NCBI RefSeq assembly: GCF_014930365.1
Contig: NZ_JABXWI010000028.1
Coordinates: 37,409 to 101,408 of the forward strand
Direction: 5' to 3'
Source of the DNA: Streptomyces caniscabiei
GTDB lineage: Bacteria > Actinomycetota > Actinomycetes > Streptomycetales > Streptomycetaceae
DNA: 64,000 bases
Both the position numbers and the translations under genes were made by a program. Below, in pieces: positions 44,535-54,013 of the stretch. The notes beneath the pieces were generated by a model. The model did not search any database. It had not been told where the DNA came from and saw only the letters and a program-made list of their open reading frames with translations. The first letter of the stretch is position 1; each line of letters begins with the position of its first letter.

Positions 44535-44774
44535 TCAAAATCTAATCTGGCTGATCATCTCGGCAATTCCAGTGACGAAACGACTGATACTCGGGGCCAT
44601 CGACGTACTCGCCAGGAAGAATCCGAACAGACTGCACACGATGGCGTGCGCTGCATTCAGTCCACTCTTCCTGACGAAAATGAATACGAGAATGCCCAGG
44701 AGCACGACGGCGGAGATGCTAATGGCCACCGCACACCGTCCAGTGGCAGGGCGTTCCTGCCAGGCAAGGCTCAT
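44535..44774 (-). CDS. Small membrane protein, 79 aa
   Basis: From ATG 44774 the protein has two hydrophobic segments: AISISAVVLLGILVFIFVRKSGL and HAIVCSLFGFFLASTSMAPSI. This sequence type (SGLxAxHAIVC, then T-S-M-A-P-S-I) is a familiar short membrane protein of Streptomyces conjugative elements; its exact role is unknown. The 220 bases between it and the next minus-strand gene show no gene. Confidence 0.65.
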   Translation of the reverse strand: MSLAWQERPATGRCAVAISISAVVLLGILVFIFVRKSGLNAAHAIVCSLFGFFLASTSMAPSISRFVTGIAEMISQIRF

Positions 44775-44992
44775 GAGGTCGACCGTGGGGGGACAGCAGA
44801 GGGCTCGAGGACAGCGCTGTTCGTGTGGCGGAGGACAACGTGGACTCCGGGGGATCAACGACAGGTTCACGTTCCCCGTAGCGCGATGAGCATCAGGTAG
44901 ACCAAACGATCACGCTCTTGGTCGGTTCGTCTCTACATCGCGCTGCGGGACCCCCACACTGGCGGCAAAACGTCCCGCGTACACATTCCCAG

Positions 44993-45004
44993 AGTGATAT
45001 CACT
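44993..45004. promoter_or_regulatory. AGTGATATCACT palindrome, site 1
   Basis: A perfect 12-bp palindrome 64 bases before the GTG of the first Zn-ribbon/HTH regulator, followed by a half-site-like GTGATC. The 10-bp core GTGATATCAC recurs at three more promoters in the right part of the window. The rest of the 295-base spacer 44775-45068 shows no gene. Confidence 0.65.
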
Positions 45005-45068
45005 TGCGTGATCGCGGCTCTACCAGGGGTAATTGGGGCTGCAGTCGCTCACCACGGGGAGGCATGAC

Positions 45069-46586
45069 GTGCGTCAGCAGTCGCTGCGAAACTGCGACCG
45101 CTGTGGCGGCCAGCTGAGCAGCTACAACACCGACACCCTCTGCTTCGCATGCGCTCGCACTCGGGTCCTAGAACAACGCACCCCTCTTGTGCCGGAATAC
45201 GTTTGGTTCGACACAGACGTCCGCAACGCGCTCGCCGCATGGGACTTCGGCCAAGCCAGCCGTCTCGTCCGCGAGAAGGCCGGCCTCCGGCAAGACGACA
45301 TGGCACAGCTCACCGGCCTGAGCCAGGCGTTCCTGTCCATGCTGGAGGCAGGCGGCCGCCGCCTCACCAACATCGACAAAATCGTCGAGTTCCTGACGGG
45401 CCTGGACGTGCCTTCTGAGCTCGTCCCACTCCCCCTTCCTCGGACCACAGCCCAAGCGTCGCAACCGTCCCCGCCCCAGTTCGCTGGTGACGCTGATCCG
45501 ATCCTGCCCTGGACCACGGCCCGTATGGTGGCAGCACTGGAGACTGCGGTAGGAGGTAGCGCGATGGACCGTCGACGATTCCTCACCGCGAGCGGCATAG
45601 CGCTCACGGCCTTCGTGAATCAGTGGGACGCAGCCGAAGCCGAACCTCTTTACCGCGCGGCCGGGGGAAGCCGTCTCTCTCCCAGTCTGCTCGACGGACT
45701 CCAACGGACCACGGACAGCCTGCGGACCATGGACGCGAGCGATGGCAGTGGCACCCTGACCGCGCTGGGCGATAAGCATCTTCAGTTCCTCCAGCACCTC
45801 GTGGAGCAAACTTCGTACGACGAGGTGAGTGGACGGCAGCTCGCAGCGATCATCGCCGACACCGCTACCCAGGTGGGTTGGTTCGTCTTCGACTCCGGCC
45901 AGCATGGCCAGACGCTCGGGTACCTGTATGCCGCGCTCCGCGCAGCCAAGGCCTCGGGAGACATCCGACTCGGCGCCGGCGCCTTGTCCTACATCGCCAT
46001 CCATGGCTACTCCACCGGAGCGCCGCATCACGCCGTCACAGCAGCACAACGAGCCCGGGAGAAGGTCAAGAATCTCGGCGTACCCGCCCTCGAAGCGATG
46101 CTGCTGACCCGGCAGGCCCGCGGCCACGCGAAACTCGGCGAGCGGCAAGCGGCCCTCGCCGCACTCGGACGAGCCGCCGAGCTCTGTGCTCAAGGACGCT
46201 CAGAGCACGATCCCCAGTGGTTGTACTGGATCAACGAGGGCGAGATCCAAGGACAGGCAGGCAGCTGCTATCTCGACCTCGGCGACCCCCGCAGCGCCGT
46301 CGACAGCTTCACGAGGGCCCGGGAGGCACTCAACCCAGCGGACCACCGCACCAGGGGCCTGTTCCTCTCCCGCGCCGCAACCGCCCACGTCGAGCAGGGC
46401 GACATCGAAGCCGGCTGCGCCACGGCACACGAGGTCCTCGACCTCGCCGAGAAGCTTCAGTCGGCACGGTTCGACAGCCACGTCACGAGCATGATCCAAC
46501 AACTCCAGCCCGTCGCCCACAGCCCGTACGCTCAGGACGTACTGGAGCGACGCGCCGCTGTGACGGCAGCAGGGAGCCGAACTTGA
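45069..46586 (+). CDS. Zn-ribbon/XRE regulator with TPR-like sensor, copy 1
   Basis: GTG 45069 behind GGGGAGG gives 505 aa. The N-terminal Zn ribbon is C-D-R-C-G...C-F-A-C (residues about 9-30); then W-F-D-T-D-V-R-N-A-L-A-A-W-D-F-G and an XRE HTH (EKAGLRQDDMAQLTGLSQAF...NIDKIVEFLTG). A Tat-like segment MDRRRFLTASGIALTAF follows near 170, then TPR-type repeats to the end. Similar Streptomyces HTH-TPR proteins respond to starvation or peptide signals. TTGA overlap couples it to the HAD gene. Confidence 0.85.
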   Translation: MRQQSLRNCDRCGGQLSSYNTDTLCFACARTRVLEQRTPLVPEYVWFDTDVRNALAAWDFGQASRLVREKAGLRQDDMAQLTGLSQAFLSMLEAGGRRLTNIDKIVEFLTGLDVPSELVPLPLPRTTAQASQPSPPQFAGDADPILPWTTARMVAALETAVGGSAMDRRRFLTASGIALTAFVNQWDAAEAEPLYRAAGGSRLSPSLLDGLQRTTDSLRTMDASDGSGTLTALGDKHLQFLQHLVEQTSYDEVSGRQLAAIIADTATQVGWFVFDSGQHGQTLGYLYAALRAAKASGDIRLGAGALSYIAIHGYSTGAPHHAVTAAQRAREKVKNLGVPALEAMLLTRQARGHAKLGERQAALAALGRAAELCAQGRSEHDPQWLYWINEGEIQGQAGSCYLDLGDPRSAVDSFTRAREALNPADHRTRGLFLSRAATAHVEQGDIEAGCATAHEVLDLAEKLQSARFDSHVTSMIQQLQPVAHSPYAQDVLERRAAVTAAGSRT

Positions 46587-47314
46587 CCGACGCCAGGCAG
46601 ATCCTCGTTCTGTGGGACATCGACCGCACTCTGCTGTACGTCGGTGACATCGACCGGCAGGTGTACCGGGAGACCTTCGCCGAGATCGTCGGCCGCCCCG
46701 CGGAACGCCTTCCGGCCCGCGGCACCGGTGTCACCATGCCCCTAGCCATTCGATCCCTGCTCCTGGACAACGGCGTCCCCGAGGCAGAGGTCCCCGGCCT
46801 GGTGCCGCGCATGGTGGAACTCCTGCCGCGGCGCCTCGCCGCACACACCGACGATCTGCGAGAGCAAGGCGTCCTCCTGCCTGGCGCCGTGGACGCCCTC
46901 AAAGCCGTGCACGCACTACCGGGCTGCGTTCCTACCGTCGTCACGGGAAACCTCAAGCCCAACGCGCTGCTGAAGCTCGAAGCCCTCCACCTCGACGAGT
47001 TCCTTGACACGGAAATCGGCGGATACTCCTCGGACGACGACCACCGCCCGGCTCTCGTCTCCGTCGCACAGGAGCGAGCCCAGGCCAAGTACGGAACCAC
47101 CGCCTTCAGCCGCTCCAACACGGTCATCATCGGAGATTCCCTCGAAGACGTCCGTACTGGGCTTGAGGGTGGCGCTCCTGTGATTGGAGTCGCGTCCGGC
47201 AAGACCACTGCCGACGAACTCTCCACAGCCGGAGCCGACGTGGTCCTCGACAGTCTCGAAAACGTCCCACGGCTCCTGGACGCGATCGCCAGAACGGCCC
47301 TCGGCCGCGCCTGA
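46583..47314 (+). CDS. HAD-family hydrolase
   Basis: TTG 46583 overlaps the regulator stop (TTGA) with GGGAG upstream. The 243-aa protein has motif I VLWDIDRTLL (D-x-D-x-T), a cap domain (YRETFAEIVGRP...LVPRMVELLPRRL), motif II PTVVTGNLK and motif III/IV NTVIIGDSLEDV. This is a phosphoglycolate-phosphatase-like HAD; the phosphorylated substrate is unknown. Tight coupling to a TPR regulator suggests that its product or substrate feeds the same response. Confidence 0.85.
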   Translation: MTDARQILVLWDIDRTLLYVGDIDRQVYRETFAEIVGRPAERLPARGTGVTMPLAIRSLLLDNGVPEAEVPGLVPRMVELLPRRLAAHTDDLREQGVLLPGAVDALKAVHALPGCVPTVVTGNLKPNALLKLEALHLDEFLDTEIGGYSSDDDHRPALVSVAQERAQAKYGTTAFSRSNTVIIGDSLEDVRTGLEGGAPVIGVASGKTTADELSTAGADVVLDSLENVPRLLDAIARTALGRA

Positions 47315-47420
47315 TCGCGGCTGCCCGCCAGCGCGCCTCAACTGCCCCTATTACATGAGTGATACCGGCATGCGCGCACCCCGCCTACGCTGTCGGGCGC
47401 GGACGAGAAACGGGGGTGCG

Positions 47421-48899
47421 ATGCCAAGGCACGCTCGCGTATGCGCTGACTGCGGATGCCGCTTAAGCCAGTACAACGATGAGGACCGGTGTTCCGCGTG
47501 CGCGCGCGGCAGGCGTCTCGACACCCGCCTTCAGCCCCGCGTTCCAGACGCCGTCTGGCAGCATCCGGAAGTCCAGTCTGCCATCGCTGCCTGGGACTTC
47601 GGGCGGGCCAGCCGTCTCATCCGCGAGCGGGCAAAGCTCCGCCAGGGCGACATGGCCCACATGACGGGGCTCAGCCAGGGTTTCCTGTCCATGCTCGAAG
47701 CAGGAGCCCGCCGGCTGACGAACCTCGACAAGGTCGCGAGGTTCCTCAACGGCATCGAGACACCCGACGCCTTGCTCCCCCCACCATTCCGTGAGCATCA
47801 CGCAGCCCTTACGCCACTGCCGTTGCCGCACGCGGGACCACCCGCCGTCGATCTCCAGCTCGCAACCGGCGAGCAGGTAACAGACCTCCACGAGCTCGCG
47901 ACACAAGCTGCGGCCCAGTCACTGCAGTTCGCGGAAGTGACCACGAAGAGCAACGTGAGCGACGTCGAGCTTGAGGGGCTGGAATCCAGGCTCACCCGGA
48001 TCGCGACGGACTACGTCCATGCTCCGCTGTACCCCCTCTTCCACGACCTGCTGACGACGAGAGACCAACTCTTCTCGCTGCTGAGCGGCCACCAACCCCC
48101 GCGCCAAACCCGCGAGCTGTACCTCCTCGCCGGCACGAGTTGCCTGCTCCTCGCCCACGCGTCACAGAATCTCGGCGACCAGGACTCCGCTGTCGCCCAA
48201 CTCCAGACGGCCGGGACCCTCGCCGAGCATGCCGACCACGACGATCTCCGGGCGTGGGTCAAGGGCACAGCGGCACTGATCGCAGAATGGTCGACGCACC
48301 GGCACACCGCCCTCGAGTACACACAGCAGGCGATCCGGTTCGCCCACGTCGGCGAGACCCGGGTCAGAACCGCTGCGATCGGGGCCAGGGCCGCGGCACG
48401 CGTCGGAGACCGGAACACGGCCCTGGCGGCGCTCAAGGAACTTGAGCATGCCCGCGAGCAGCAGACAGACCCCAACGGACTCACCAGATTCGGGGGGTTG
48501 CTCACTTTCCCGGAAGCCAAGCAGGAGTACTACATCGGCGGAACGTACGCTCTCCTCGGCGAACACGAGAGGGCCGAGCAGCACGCTGCCGCCGCGATCG
48601 ATCTGTACGAGATGGGCCCGAAGGAACAGCGGTCGTACGGTGACGAAGCACTGGCACGCCTCGACATCGTCACAGCGCGCATCACCGCCGGGGAGATCGA
48701 GGGAGCCGGCGAGCAACTCCAGCCCATCCTGGAGCTGCCGGTCGACCGCCGTATCCGACAGCTCGGCGACGCCGTGCAGGGAGTAGCTAGGCTTCTTGAA
48801 GAACCACGGTTCGCCCGGAGCCGGGTTGGTCGCGAGCTCGCCGACGCCACTCGCGGCTATCAGGTGATCGACACGAGAGCGAAGGCCCTCACCTCATGA
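47421..48899 (+). CDS. Zn-ribbon/XRE regulator with TPR-like sensor, copy 2
   Basis: ATG 47421 with GGGGG upstream; 492 aa. Same plan as copy 1: C-A-D-C-G...Q-Y-N-D...C-S-A-C, then W-D-F-G-R-A-S-R-L-I-R-E-R, the HTH KLRQGDMAHMTGLSQGFLSM and LDKVARFLNGIETP. The C-terminal 330 residues are TPR-like (for example TREYTQQAIRF-type helices, EQHAAAAIDLYEMG). It is coupled to a kinase gene by ATGA. A GTGATA half-site lies at about 47360. Confidence 0.85.
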   Translation: MPRHARVCADCGCRLSQYNDEDRCSACARGRRLDTRLQPRVPDAVWQHPEVQSAIAAWDFGRASRLIRERAKLRQGDMAHMTGLSQGFLSMLEAGARRLTNLDKVARFLNGIETPDALLPPPFREHHAALTPLPLPHAGPPAVDLQLATGEQVTDLHELATQAAAQSLQFAEVTTKSNVSDVELEGLESRLTRIATDYVHAPLYPLFHDLLTTRDQLFSLLSGHQPPRQTRELYLLAGTSCLLLAHASQNLGDQDSAVAQLQTAGTLAEHADHDDLRAWVKGTAALIAEWSTHRHTALEYTQQAIRFAHVGETRVRTAAIGARAAARVGDRNTALAALKELEHAREQQTDPNGLTRFGGLLTFPEAKQEYYIGGTYALLGEHERAEQHAAAAIDLYEMGPKEQRSYGDEALARLDIVTARITAGEIEGAGEQLQPILELPVDRRIRQLGDAVQGVARLLEEPRFARSRVGRELADATRGYQVIDTRAKALTS

Positions 48900-49771
48900 C
48901 AATGACGGTCTCTCCCGAGTCCGCCGCCCGCAAGGCCTGCCAGGCGTCAGGTCTGACAGACCGCTCCCTCGTCTCGCTTCACCACCACGCCACTTCCGTG
49001 TTCCTTCTTGCCACTGAAGGCGTTGTGGTGCGCGTCAGTCCCGCCTCACAGCAGCAACGCCTCGCGACCGCTGTCTCCCTGACGCGCTGGCTCGTCGCGA
49101 ACGACTTCCCGGCGACAGAGCCTGTGGATGTACCCCAGCCTGTGGCATACGACCCATATGTCGTCACGTTCTGGCGTCACTACCCGCAACCTGAACACGG
49201 CGCACCTCCGCCCGGGCGGTTGGGCGATCTGCTGAGAACGCTGCATTCCCTACCGTCCCCGCCGGTGTCACTGCCGCGGCACCAACCGCTTGCCTCACTC
49301 AAGACCACCGTGGAGGCCAGTACCTACCTGGCGTCGAACGAACGGGCGTGGCTCATGGAGCGCAGGCAGGAACTCCTCCACGCATACGAACAGCTGGATT
49401 TTCCCTTGGGGCACGGGCACATCCACGGCGACGCGTATCCGGGCAACACGCTCTGGGACGGCGAGAACGTCAGGCTCGGAGACTGGGACGAGGCGGCATT
49501 CGGCCCGCGAGAGATCGACTTGGCCAATACGTTCCAAGGAGTCCGCTTCGGGCGAAGCGTCGGACAACTGGATGATTTCAGCGAACAGTACGGCTACGAC
49601 ATCCGGCAGTGGTCTGGTCAATCGGTTCTCTGTGAAATCCGAGACCTTCACACACTCGGGTCCTTCATTCGACGTGCGGATCAAGGAGATACTGCTGCTG
49701 CCCAGCAGTTGTCGTATCGCATAGAGACGCTCAGAAACATGGATGCCCAAGCTCAATGGGGTGCCGCCTGA
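48896..49771 (+). CDS. APH-fold phosphotransferase C
   Basis: A 291-aa kinase with catalytic loop HGHIHGDAYPGNTLWDG (H-G-D-x4-N) at about 175-191 and RLGDWDEAAFGPREIDL (metal D). The N-terminal part (HHHATSVFLLATEGVVVRVS) holds the nucleotide-binding strands. The D-A-Y-P-G-N form is common in Streptomyces kinases next to HTH-TPR regulators. Substrate unknown. It is translated with the copy-2 regulator (ATGA). Confidence 0.85.
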   Translation: MTMTVSPESAARKACQASGLTDRSLVSLHHHATSVFLLATEGVVVRVSPASQQQRLATAVSLTRWLVANDFPATEPVDVPQPVAYDPYVVTFWRHYPQPEHGAPPPGRLGDLLRTLHSLPSPPVSLPRHQPLASLKTTVEASTYLASNERAWLMERRQELLHAYEQLDFPLGHGHIHGDAYPGNTLWDGENVRLGDWDEAAFGPREIDLANTFQGVRFGRSVGQLDDFSEQYGYDIRQWSGQSVLCEIRDLHTLGSFIRRADQGDTAAAQQLSYRIETLRNMDAQAQWGAA

Positions 49772-49805
49772 AAGAGCACAGAACTCTCGAAGGTCAGGCA
49801 CCAAT

Positions 49806-50768
49806 TCACGGCGCATTCATCGTGGCCACCATACCGACGATCTCGCGTGCGCAGCCCCACGACAGCGTGACGCCGCTTCCGCCGTGTCCGTAGTTGTGAA
49901 GCACGGTGATCCTTGTTCCGTGGTTCTCTGCCTCGACGCGCACTTCGGGACGAGTCGGCCTGGCCCCAACTCGGTGGGCGATGACGGGTGCTTTCGCCAG
50001 TTCCGGCCTGATCGAAGCACAGCGGTCCACAATGGCTCGAGCAGCTTCGGCATCGTCCTGCAGACCCGCCTCACCGTCGAGCGCGGTTCCGCCAAGTACC
50101 ACGGTGTCGCCGTGCGGGTAGATGCAGAGGAGATCGGAAGACAGACCCGTGTCTTCGGAGAAGAACTCCGTGATGCCGGGGTTCTCCACGACCACGTGCT
50201 GACCCCGGATCGGTCGGACATCGAGGTCTCCAGCGAGATCCCCGCCTCGCAGACCGGCACAGTTAACGATCACGGAAGCATCTTCGACTTCGTCCAGTGA
50301 ACAGACCGTCGCGTGCTGCACCGTCCCTCCTGCCTTCCTGAAGCGGCGGAGCAGGTACTCCAGGTAGACCGGCATATCGACCAGAGGCACCGTGAACCAG
50401 TAGCCGCTTGCGAAACCGGTGGGCAACTCGTCCGGTTCGCACATGCGGAAGTCGGGCAGCATCGTGCTCCACTCAGGCGCCGGCGTGGGATTGCGAGCCG
50501 CCTCGATCCCGCTGACCATGCGCACGCCGGTCCTGGGGTCGCCTGCGAGGCTTCGGAATTCGCTGAGGGAGGTGAGACTCCACTCGCGTACTCGTGCCCA
50601 CGGTTCGACCAGGTACGGCCCCCACATCGCCCCAGCAGCGAGGGACGTAGGACCGGGGACCTCCGCCGCCATCAGGCGTACGGACAACCCGGCTTCGAGG
50701 AGGGCAACACCTGTGGTCAGGCCAGAGACGCCCCCACCGACAACAGCGATTCTCGTACCCACAGACAT
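49806..50768 (-). CDS. D-amino-acid-oxidase-like FAD enzyme
   Basis: ATG 50768; 320 aa. The Rossmann FAD motif is IAVVGGGVSGLTTGVALLEAG at the start, then AGAMWGPYLVEP, VNCAGLRGGDLAGDLDVRPIRGQ (typical DAO region), CIYPHGDTVVLGGT and the closing NYGHGGSGVTLSWGCA. This is the DAO/DASPO family, which oxidises D-amino or related amines to imines with H2O2. It stands alone on the minus strand, head-in to the YdcF gene. Confidence 0.9.
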   Translation of the reverse strand: MSVGTRIAVVGGGVSGLTTGVALLEAGLSVRLMAAEVPGPTSLAAGAMWGPYLVEPWARVREWSLTSLSEFRSLAGDPRTGVRMVSGIEAARNPTPAPEWSTMLPDFRMCEPDELPTGFASGYWFTVPLVDMPVYLEYLLRRFRKAGGTVQHATVCSLDEVEDASVIVNCAGLRGGDLAGDLDVRPIRGQHVVVENPGITEFFSEDTGLSSDLLCIYPHGDTVVLGGTALDGEAGLQDDAEAARAIVDRCASIRPELAKAPVIAHRVGARPTRPEVRVEAENHGTRITVLHNYGHGGSGVTLSWGCAREIVGMVATMNAP

Positions 50769-50826
50769 AGATCGACCGTAGCCTGCCGCCAGGCGCGGGC
50801 TCCTCTGAGGCGGGGTGGACCGACGC

Positions 50827-51492
50827 TCAGGCCCGTTCCGCCTCTTCCGGTACGAGTCGGCTCGTGAAGCCGTCGCCACGCAACCGTTCGAAAGCCGCCG
50901 CCACGTCGTCGGGAATCTCCTGCTCGATCATGAACCCTTGTTGCGGGTACACCATGAGCCGCTGCTGGGCCCCCACCAGCATGTCGATGACCAGACGGGC
51001 ATCCTGGATCGAATCGACGTACTCGGAGAGCGCCATGGGTGTGGAGGCGCTCACCCACTCGACATCCGGCCAGAGCTTTCGCGCCGTCGCGTAGGCCCGT
51101 CGCTCCTCGTACGGCTTGCTGACCAGCAGGACTGACGAGACGGGAACACGCTGTGCTTCGAGCAGAGCGCGGGAGAAACGGATGTTCTGGCCCGTGTTCC
51201 GGGCCTTCGGCTCGACGATGATGGCGCTCTCAGGCACCCCGAGCGCCACCGCACGGTCCCGATAGTGTTCGGCCTCACCTCGGGGCATCCGCTCACGCGT
51301 CGTACGGCTGGTCGCTCCGGTGAAGACGATGAGCGGCACCATGCCACGGTGGTAGAGGTCTGCGGTGGTGTCGGCCACTCCGAGGTCATGGCTGCCAAGT
51401 CCGATCGCCACGGAACAAGGTCGCAGCTCGTGACCCATCTGCTGGAAGTCCCACAGCCGCCGAGCATCCGCCCATGCCTGCGTTGAGATCAC
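50827..51492 (-). CDS. YdcF/DUF218 family protein
   Basis: A 221-aa soluble protein with the DUF218 pattern: AIGLGSHDLGVADTTADLYHRG, PLIVFTGATS, GEAEHYRDRAVALGVPESAIIVEPKARNTGQNI and VLLVSKPYEERRA. The family binds nucleotides or SAM-like ligands but has no settled activity. It lies just upstream of the DAO gene on the same strand and is divergent from an XRE gene. Confidence 0.85.
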   Translation of the reverse strand: MISTQAWADARRLWDFQQMGHELRPCSVAIGLGSHDLGVADTTADLYHRGMVPLIVFTGATSRTTRERMPRGEAEHYRDRAVALGVPESAIIVEPKARNTGQNIRFSRALLEAQRVPVSSVLLVSKPYEERRAYATARKLWPDVEWVSASTPMALSEYVDSIQDARLVIDMLVGAQQRLMVYPQQGFMIEQEIPDDVAAAFERLRGDGFTSRLVPEEAERA

Positions 51493-51657
51493 TTGCTCTC
51501 GCCCTCCAATGTTCGCCGAGGACCTGCTGCCCGCTGTTGCCCTCCGATGGGGTCAGCCTACGTTCCAGATCACACGCGCCGTCAGATGATGGTTCTCCTG
51601 TTCCCGCGCGCTCACGCCGTGTGAAACTCGATCGAGCAGGCTGAGGGGAGCACGCCA

Positions 51658-52869
51658 ATGCGGGGAATGACCGACCATCTTCCGTTCGGCAAGCGAGTCC
51701 GGTTCTACCGGAAACGCCGAGGTCTGAGCCAAAGGCAGCTCGGCGAACTTCTGGGACGCTCTGAGGACTGGGTGTACCGGATCGAGTCCGAACGCATACC
51801 GGTGAATAACGTGAAGATGCTCGCGGACCTGGCACACGCTCTGCGAGTGCACGTTGAGGACCTTCAGGGCACGCCGACGCTCTTGGACGACCGCGGTCGT
51901 CACGCGGCCAGCATCCCGGCGATTCGCACCGCACTGATGCAGTCGCGGCGGCTGGCGGGCTCGCTGTACGACGGCCGTGAAACCGTGCGCCTCGAACGTC
52001 TCTCGTTCGCAGTCGACGAAGCCTGGCGGCTCTTTCAGGATTGCCAGTTCGCGCGCCTTGGAGAGTGCTTGCCCGGGCTACTCGCGGACGCCCGGCTGGC
52101 CACACAGGAGCGCACGGCTGGCGCCGAACACGTCGAAGCACTCCGGTTGTTCGCACTGACCTGCCACGTGGCAGCGGTACTTCTACGAAAGGTGGGTGAG
52201 ACCAACCTGGCCTGGACCGCTGTAGACCAAGGCGACATGGCGGCCGCAGAGTCCGAAGACCCCGCCACAATGCTCGCTCTGCGCCGAGGTGTCGCGCATG
52301 TTCAACTCGGCGCCGGCATGCCGGCAGAGGCGGTGAACGTCACCCTCGACGCGGCAGACGACCTCGAACCCGGTTGGTGGCGCTCCACGCCGGCTTCTCT
52401 CTCCCTGTACGGGACCCTGTTCCTCAACGGAGCCGTCGCAGCAGCCCGGATGCGGAACCGGGCGCTGGCAGATCACATGATGGGGAAGGCCCAAGAAGCA
52501 GCGGACCTGCTCGGCGGCGACTCCAACGCGATGTGGACCTCCTTCGGTCCCGGCAACGTAGAGATCCACCGGCTGGCGCTCGCCCTGGAATTCGAGGACG
52601 TCCAACTAGCCGTGGACGTAGCGCCGAGAGTCAGAGCGGCAGGACTGCCGATAGAACGACGGGGGCGGGCGCGACTGGATGTTGCCCGCGCCTATGCTGA
52701 GGCAGGGCGGACAGATGAGGCGATAGACCATCTCAAGCGCGCCTACCGAACCGCTCCCGAGCAGATCAAGGCACACGAGTTCGCTCGGGACCTAGCTCGT
52801 CGGCTCCACAAGCGATCCCACCGTCAGGATGTCCAGGACCTGGCCATGCGGCTCGGCGCCATCAGGTAG
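51658..52869 (+). CDS. XRE-family regulator with helical sensor domain
   Basis: GAGGGGAG precedes ATG 51658; 403 aa. The HTH at about 10-65 is FGKRVRFYRKRRGLSQRQLGELLGRSEDWVYRIES...NVKMLADLAHAL. The rest is TPR-like (DEAWRLFQDCQFARLGECLP, RARLDVARAYAEAGRTDEAIDHLKRAYRTAP). There is no Zn ribbon, so it belongs to a different subfamily from the three Zn-ribbon regulators. It is followed by the RsbW-like ATPase gene. Confidence 0.85.
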   Translation: MRGMTDHLPFGKRVRFYRKRRGLSQRQLGELLGRSEDWVYRIESERIPVNNVKMLADLAHALRVHVEDLQGTPTLLDDRGRHAASIPAIRTALMQSRRLAGSLYDGRETVRLERLSFAVDEAWRLFQDCQFARLGECLPGLLADARLATQERTAGAEHVEALRLFALTCHVAAVLLRKVGETNLAWTAVDQGDMAAAESEDPATMLALRRGVAHVQLGAGMPAEAVNVTLDAADDLEPGWWRSTPASLSLYGTLFLNGAVAAARMRNRALADHMMGKAQEAADLLGGDSNAMWTSFGPGNVEIHRLALALEFEDVQLAVDVAPRVRAAGLPIERRGRARLDVARAYAEAGRTDEAIDHLKRAYRTAPEQIKAHEFARDLARRLHKRSHRQDVQDLAMRLGAIR

Positions 52870-52890
52870 AGCGCGCTATAGAGAGGTTCG

Positions 52891-53439
52891 TTGGCAGACC
52901 CGGAAAATTCCTCCGGGTCCGCCTCCCCATCGGCTCCTACGGTCGTTGCGACCAAGCCACTTGTACGGGGAGGCATAGGAGTGCCTGTGATCTATCGGCC
53001 GGATGATGGCGTCGGTCCCAAGAGCAGCAGTGCGGTGGTGCTCCGCTGGAGTCGCCATCCGCGCTGCGTCGGCCTTGCGCGTCGCGAACTCCGTAAAGTG
53101 CTTGGCGGTTGGGGCCTCTCAAGTATTGAAGACTCAGCTGTCCTTGTTCTCTCGGAGATCTTAACCGACGCGATACGTCACGGTAATGTGCACCCGGGCG
53201 GAGAGATCGAGACACGGTATCTGCGAGTACGAAGTGGCCTGCGAATCGAGGTGTCGGACACAGTCCACGAATTCCGCCAGTTGACGGAAAGTTCCTCGGA
53301 GCCAGACAGAGATCCCCGGCTAAGGCTCATAGACGCACTGGCCGACCGGTGGAAGGTGAACGACTCTTTCAGTATCGGCATATCGGCGTGGGCAGAGCTC
53401 GACTTCCCGTCACAGACTGGTGCCCCCGATGTCGAATGA
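52891..53439 (+). CDS. RsbW-like ATP-binding protein
   Basis: TTG 52891 behind GAGAGG; 182 aa. The GHKL/HATPase N-box is VLVLSEILTDAIRHGN, but the usual Asn of E-x-x-x-N-A is Asp here (TDAIRH). G-box equivalents are weak: RDPRLRLIDALADRW replaces the usual G-R-G-L. Such proteins act as anti-sigma factors or accompany XRE/DUF397 pairs in Streptomyces. Missing residues may mean loss of ATPase or kinase activity. Confidence 0.7.
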   Translation: MADPENSSGSASPSAPTVVATKPLVRGGIGVPVIYRPDDGVGPKSSSAVVLRWSRHPRCVGLARRELRKVLGGWGLSSIEDSAVLVLSEILTDAIRHGNVHPGGEIETRYLRVRSGLRIEVSDTVHEFRQLTESSSEPDRDPRLRLIDALADRWKVNDSFSIGISAWAELDFPSQTGAPDVE

Positions 53440-54013
53440 TGCCGGCCATCGCTTTCCGCTCGCCTTAGCAGTTAACGAGGACACCCACAGGATCCCGATA
53501 CGCGCAGGCGCAACGACGGTCGAGACGAGGGGCCGGGAGAGCAGCCCTTCGCCTTCATCCGCCACGGACACCGCTGAGCGGCATGGGCGCCTGTGTCGAT
53601 GGTGTCGACGACCTCTGAGCCGATACAACAACGAACCGTACTGCAGCGCTTGTTCGCGACACGTATCAGCTACCCCTTCGCCACCGCCCCAGGTGGTACC
53701 AGAGGTTTGGAAGCGAGTGGACGTCCGGGAGGCTCTCTGGGCCCGTGATTTTGGCCGAGTGTGTCACCTTGTGCGAATCGGCAGCTCACTGCGCCAGAGT
53801 GATATGGCGGAGCTCACGGGTCTGAGTCAAGCCTTCCTGTCCATGCTGGAGTCAGGGGTACGAAGACTTACCAACATCGACAAGATCGTCGAACTACTTG
53901 CAGGACTCAATACTCCGGCAGAACTCACCGGTCCCATGCTCCAACCGTCGACAGCGGAAGGCCGACCGTGCGGCCCATCACTCACAGGGAAGAAAGCGGA
54001 ATGGCCAGCGTGA
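53429..54013 (+). CDS. Short Zn-ribbon/XRE regulator, copy 3
   Basis: ATG 53429 overlaps the end of the ATPase gene; 194 aa. It has the same N-terminal parts as copies 1 and 2 (C-R-W-C-R-R-P-L-S-R-Y-N...C-S-A-C, W-A-R-D-F-G-R-V-C-H-L-V, LRQSDMAELTGLSQAFLSML, NIDKIVELLAGLNTP) but stops right after the HTH. It has no TPR sensor and could act as a simple repressor or dominant partner of the longer copies. Confidence 0.8.
   Translation: MSNDAGHRFPLALAVNEDTHRIPIRAGATTVETRGRESSPSPSSATDTAERHGRLCRWCRRPLSRYNNEPYCSACSRHVSATPSPPPQVVPEVWKRVDVREALWARDFGRVCHLVRIGSSLRQSDMAELTGLSQAFLSMLESGVRRLTNIDKIVELLAGLNTPAELTGPMLQPSTAEGRPCGPSLTGKKAEWPA

Noticed and set aside
44993..45004. Idea that AGTGATATCACT is a BldD site
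   Set aside because: BldD sites share AGTGA...TCAC parts, but the spacing and the extended sequence of the four copies do not fit the published consensus; a local regulator is the simpler guess.
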